Assembly: GCA_001664005.1 (NCBI GenBank)
Contig: CP016093.1
Span: 3,245,001-3,309,000 of the forward strand
From: Rhizobiales bacterium NRL2
Lineage (GTDB): Bacteria > Pseudomonadota > Alphaproteobacteria > Minwuiales > Minwuiaceae
Direction: 5' to 3'
Length of the DNA: 64,000 bases
Shown here: positions 61,928 through 64,000 of the stretch, in pieces
Layout of the letters: each line of letters opens with the position of its first letter
How positions within the stretch are numbered: position 1 is the first letter of the stretch
Notes under the pieces: generated by a model
Database searches by the model: none
Seen by the model: the letters and a program-made list of their open reading frames with translations, nothing else
Told to the model about the DNA's origin: nothing
Position numbers and translations under genes: made by a program

Positions 61928-63676
61928 ATGACCGAACCGAAGGATCCCGTCCCCATCCTCTCCGTGGAGGGCCTGAGCGTCGACTTCAAGACCCGGGGTG
62001 GCGTGGTCCACGCCGTGCGCGGCGTCGATTTCGAGCTGTTCCGGGGTGAGACCCTGGGCGTCGTCGGCGAGAGCGGCTCCGGCAAGTCCGTCACCGCCTT
62101 CAACATCATGGGCATCCTGGAGGCTTCGGGTCGGGTGGCGGCAGGGCACGTCCGCTTCCGCGGCCTGGACCTGACCACCGCGTCGGAGCGGGCGCTGCGC
62201 GAGATCAGGGGCCGGGAGGCCTCCATGATCTTCCAGAATCCCCGCGTCGCACTGAACCCCATCCGCACCGTCGGCGACCAGATCGAGGACGTGCTGCGCC
62301 GGCACACGACGATCCATTCCCTCGACCTGAAGAAGAAGGCCATCGAGGCGCTGGATGCCGTCCGCATCCGCAACCCGGAACTGCGTTACTCGGCCTATCC
62401 CTTCGAGCTGTCGGGCGGCATGTGCCAGCGCGTCATGATCGCCCTGGCGCTGGCCTGCGACCCGCAACTGCTGATCGCGGACGAGCCGACCACCGGCCTG
62501 GACGTCACCACCCAGAAGACGATCATGGACCTGATCCGCGACCTGGGACGGGAGCGCAACCTGGCCACCGTGCTGATCACCCACGATCTGGGACTGGCGA
62601 GCCAGTACTGCCAGCGGCTCGTGGTGATGAAATCCGGCGAGGTCGTGGAAGCGGCCGCCACGCTGGAGCTGTTCGCCAATCCGCAGCACCCCTATACGCG
62701 GAAACTCATCAAGGCGACGCCGCGCCTCGACAGCCGCCTCGAGGATCTCTCGGACGAGCCGGCCGCCAGCCGTCCGAGTCCGGTCGCCGCGCCGCCTGCC
62801 GCCGACGGGCCGCCGCTGCTGGCCGTGGAGAATCTGGTCAAGGAATTCAGCGCCGCGTCCGGCGACGGCTGGTGGCGGCGGCTCGCCGGCCGGGCGACGG
62901 ACGAAACACCGCCCTTCCGCGCCGTCGATGATGTCAGTTTCGAGGTCTGCGCCGGCGAAAGCGTCGGTCTGGTCGGCGAATCCGGCTGCGGCAAGTCCAC
63001 GACCTCCAACATGATCACGCGCCTGATGGACCCGACCGCGGGCCGCATCCTGTTCGAAGGCCACGACCTGGCGGCGATTCCGTCGGCGGACTTCGCGCTC
63101 AGGCCGGAACGGCGGCTGATCCAGATGGTCTTCCAGGATCCGACGGAGAGCCTCAACCCGCGCTTCAACGCGCGCAGCTGCATCGCCGATCCGCTGATGC
63201 GCCTCGACGGCATGCGCAACGCCGCCGAACGGGAGGCACGGATCGTCGAACTGGCCGGCATGGTGGGCCTGCCCGAAGATCTGCTCGGGCGCTTCCCGCA
63301 CCAGCTCTCGGGCGGCCAGAAGGCCCGCGTCGGCATCGCCCGCGCCATCGCCGTCGCGCCGAAGCTGCTGATTCTGGACGAACCGACTTCTGCGCTCGAC
63401 GTGTCGGTGCAGGCGATCGTGCTCAAGCTGCTGGCGGACCTGAAGCGCCGCCTGGGCATGAGCTATCTGTTCGTCAGCCACGACCTGAACGTCGTGCGCC
63501 TGCTCTGCGACCGGGTGATCGTCATGAACGCCGGCCGGATCGTCGAGCAGGGTCCGGCGGAAGAAATCCTGTCAAACCCGAAGGACGACTATACCCGCGC
63601 CCTGATCGAGGCCGTGCCGCACCTGGAGATGGACAGCGCCGCGGCGAAGGCCCGGCTGGCGGAGGAAGTATCTTGA
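61928..63676 (+). CDS. Fused double ABC ATPase (DppD-DppF-like)
   Basis: A 582-residue protein with two complete ATPase modules. The first has Walker [10 protein letters not shown] near residue 50, signature L-S-G-G-M-C-Q-R-V-M and Walker B L-L-I-A-D-E-P-T-T-G-L-D. The second, from about residue 300, has G-E-S-G-C-G-K-S-T, L-S-G-G-Q-K-A-R-V and L-L-I-L-D-E-P-T-S-A-L-D. Both have S-H-D or T-H-D H-loops. The C-Q-R and Q-K-A-R variations in the signatures are mild. The fusion replaces separate DppD and DppF. Its stop overlaps the amidase start. Confidence 0.91.
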   Translation: MTEPKDPVPILSVEGLSVDFKTRGGVVHAVRGVDFELFRGETLGVVGESGSGKSVTAFNIMGILEASGRVAAGHVRFRGLDLTTASERALREIRGREASMIFQNPRVALNPIRTVGDQIEDVLRRHTTIHSLDLKKKAIEALDAVRIRNPELRYSAYPFELSGGMCQRVMIALALACDPQLLIADEPTTGLDVTTQKTIMDLIRDLGRERNLATVLITHDLGLASQYCQRLVVMKSGEVVEAAATLELFANPQHPYTRKLIKATPRLDSRLEDLSDEPAASRPSPVAAPPAADGPPLLAVENLVKEFSAASGDGWWRRLAGRATDETPPFRAVDDVSFEVCAGESVGLVGESGCGKSTTSNMITRLMDPTAGRILFEGHDLAAIPSADFALRPERRLIQMVFQDPTESLNPRFNARSCIADPLMRLDGMRNAAEREARIVELAGMVGLPEDLLGRFPHQLSGGQKARVGIARAIAVAPKLLILDEPTSALDVSVQAIVLKLLADLKRRLGMSYLFVSHDLNVVRLLCDRVIVMNAGRIVEQGPAEEILSNPKDDYTRALIEAVPHLEMDSAAAKARLAEEVS

Positions 63677-64000
63677 ACGTGCTGGCCGATGAAATGCTGA
63701 CCATCGAGGCGCTGCGCCGCGCCCTGCTGGCGGGTGAAATCCGGCCCAGCGAGATCGCCGCCGAAGTCGCGCGCCGTTGCGACGACGCCGACCCGGCCAT
63801 CTGGATCAACCGACCGTCGGCGGACGCTCTCATGGCCGAGGCCCGGCGGCTCGACGGGCTCGATCCAGCGACGCACCCCCTGCTCGGCATCCCCTTCGCG
63901 GCAAAGGACAATATTGACGTGGCCGGCCTGCCGACTACGGCCGGCTGCGCCGCTTTCGAATACGCGCCCGCGCACGACGCGGAAGTGGTCCGGCGGCTGC
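63673..64000 (+). CDS. atzF: Allophanate hydrolase (AtzF-type amidase), truncated by window end
   Basis: The first 109 residues of an amidase-signature enzyme, starting at TTG behind GGAGG and overlapping the ATPase stop. A-I-W-I-N near residue 40, then L-L-G-I-P-F-A-A-K-D-N-I-D-V-A-G-L-P-T-T and A-G-C-A-A-F, match AtzF rather than general amidases, which usually read V-K-D-x-x-x-T-x-G. The lysine in A-K-D-N-I-D is the first member of the Ser-Ser-Lys triad; the serines lie beyond the window. AtzF hydrolyses allophanate, releasing ammonia and CO2. The rest of the gene is needed to confirm it. Confidence 0.75.
   Translation, partial: MNVLADEMLTIEALRRALLAGEIRPSEIAAEVARRCDDADPAIWINRPSADALMAEARRLDGLDPATHPLLGIPFAAKDNIDVAGLPTTAGCAAFEYAPAHDAEVVRRL

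Overview
The window looks like a chromosomal segment of a G+C-rich alphaproteobacterium. By eye it is about two-thirds G+C, with strong Shine-Dalgarno sites, many 4-bp start/stop overlaps, a urtABCDE-ureDABCEFG arrangement and PAS_5-type proteins. The gene content (ectoine breakdown, C-P lyase, urea and guanidine use) suits a free-living, possibly marine or saline-habitat heterotroph. No rRNA, tRNA, CRISPR array or transposase was seen. Nearly all DNA is coding.

Layout. (1) 1-6322: (hydroxy)ectoine catabolism. A class III aminotransferase, EutC and EutB are divergent from an ectoine hydrolase (DoeA/EutD), an M20 deacetylase and a cupin. (2) 6336-7474: two tandem PAS_5 proteins. (3) 7742-12440: a sigma-54-type promoter, then a guanidine-I (ykkC) riboswitch, then an ABC importer, a guanidine hydrolase of the arginase family (GdmH) and a His-rich protein that may handle nickel. 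(4) 12437-24350: an alcohol dehydrogenase and a minus-strand urea operon (urtABCDE-ureDABCEFG) headed by a second sigma-54-like promoter. (5) 24522-31244: inorganic pyrophosphatase, phnF, and the C-P lyase operon phnGHIJKL plus a 2H-phosphoesterase-like gene (DUF1045). (6) 31258-38502: an SMP-30 lactonase and sulfatase pair, a small HTH protein divergent from an SbtA-like bicarbonate permease, a shikimate dehydrogenase homologue, an SDR that lacks its catalytic residues, and a ZIP transporter. (7) 38528-42648: a Pho-box-like site and phnC-phnD-phnE1-phnE2. (8) 42738-56277: a DASS transporter, HxlR and TetR regulators, an acyl-CoA dehydrogenase, and an aromatic-acid-type block (PaaK-like ligase, Rieske oxygenase alpha and beta, crotonase, cyclase-family hydrolase, MetE-like protein), then a GYD protein, a luciferase-like monooxygenase and an FMO. 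(9) 56474-64000: an isochorismatase-like hydrolase, a GntR regulator, a third sigma-54-like promoter, a peptide-type ABC importer and the start of an allophanate hydrolase (AtzF).

The unifying theme is scavenging of nitrogen and phosphorus. Guanidine would be imported and hydrolysed to urea plus ammonia. The adjacent nickel urease and urea importer would finish the job, and a separate allophanate route would handle another N-rich substrate. The three nitrogen operons share sigma-54-type promoters, which suggests control by nitrogen limitation; the guanidine operon is also gated by a guanidine riboswitch. Phosphonate import and cleavage sit beside candidate PhnF and PhoB sites. All functions come from reading the sequence and from knowledge of the protein families; no database search was run.
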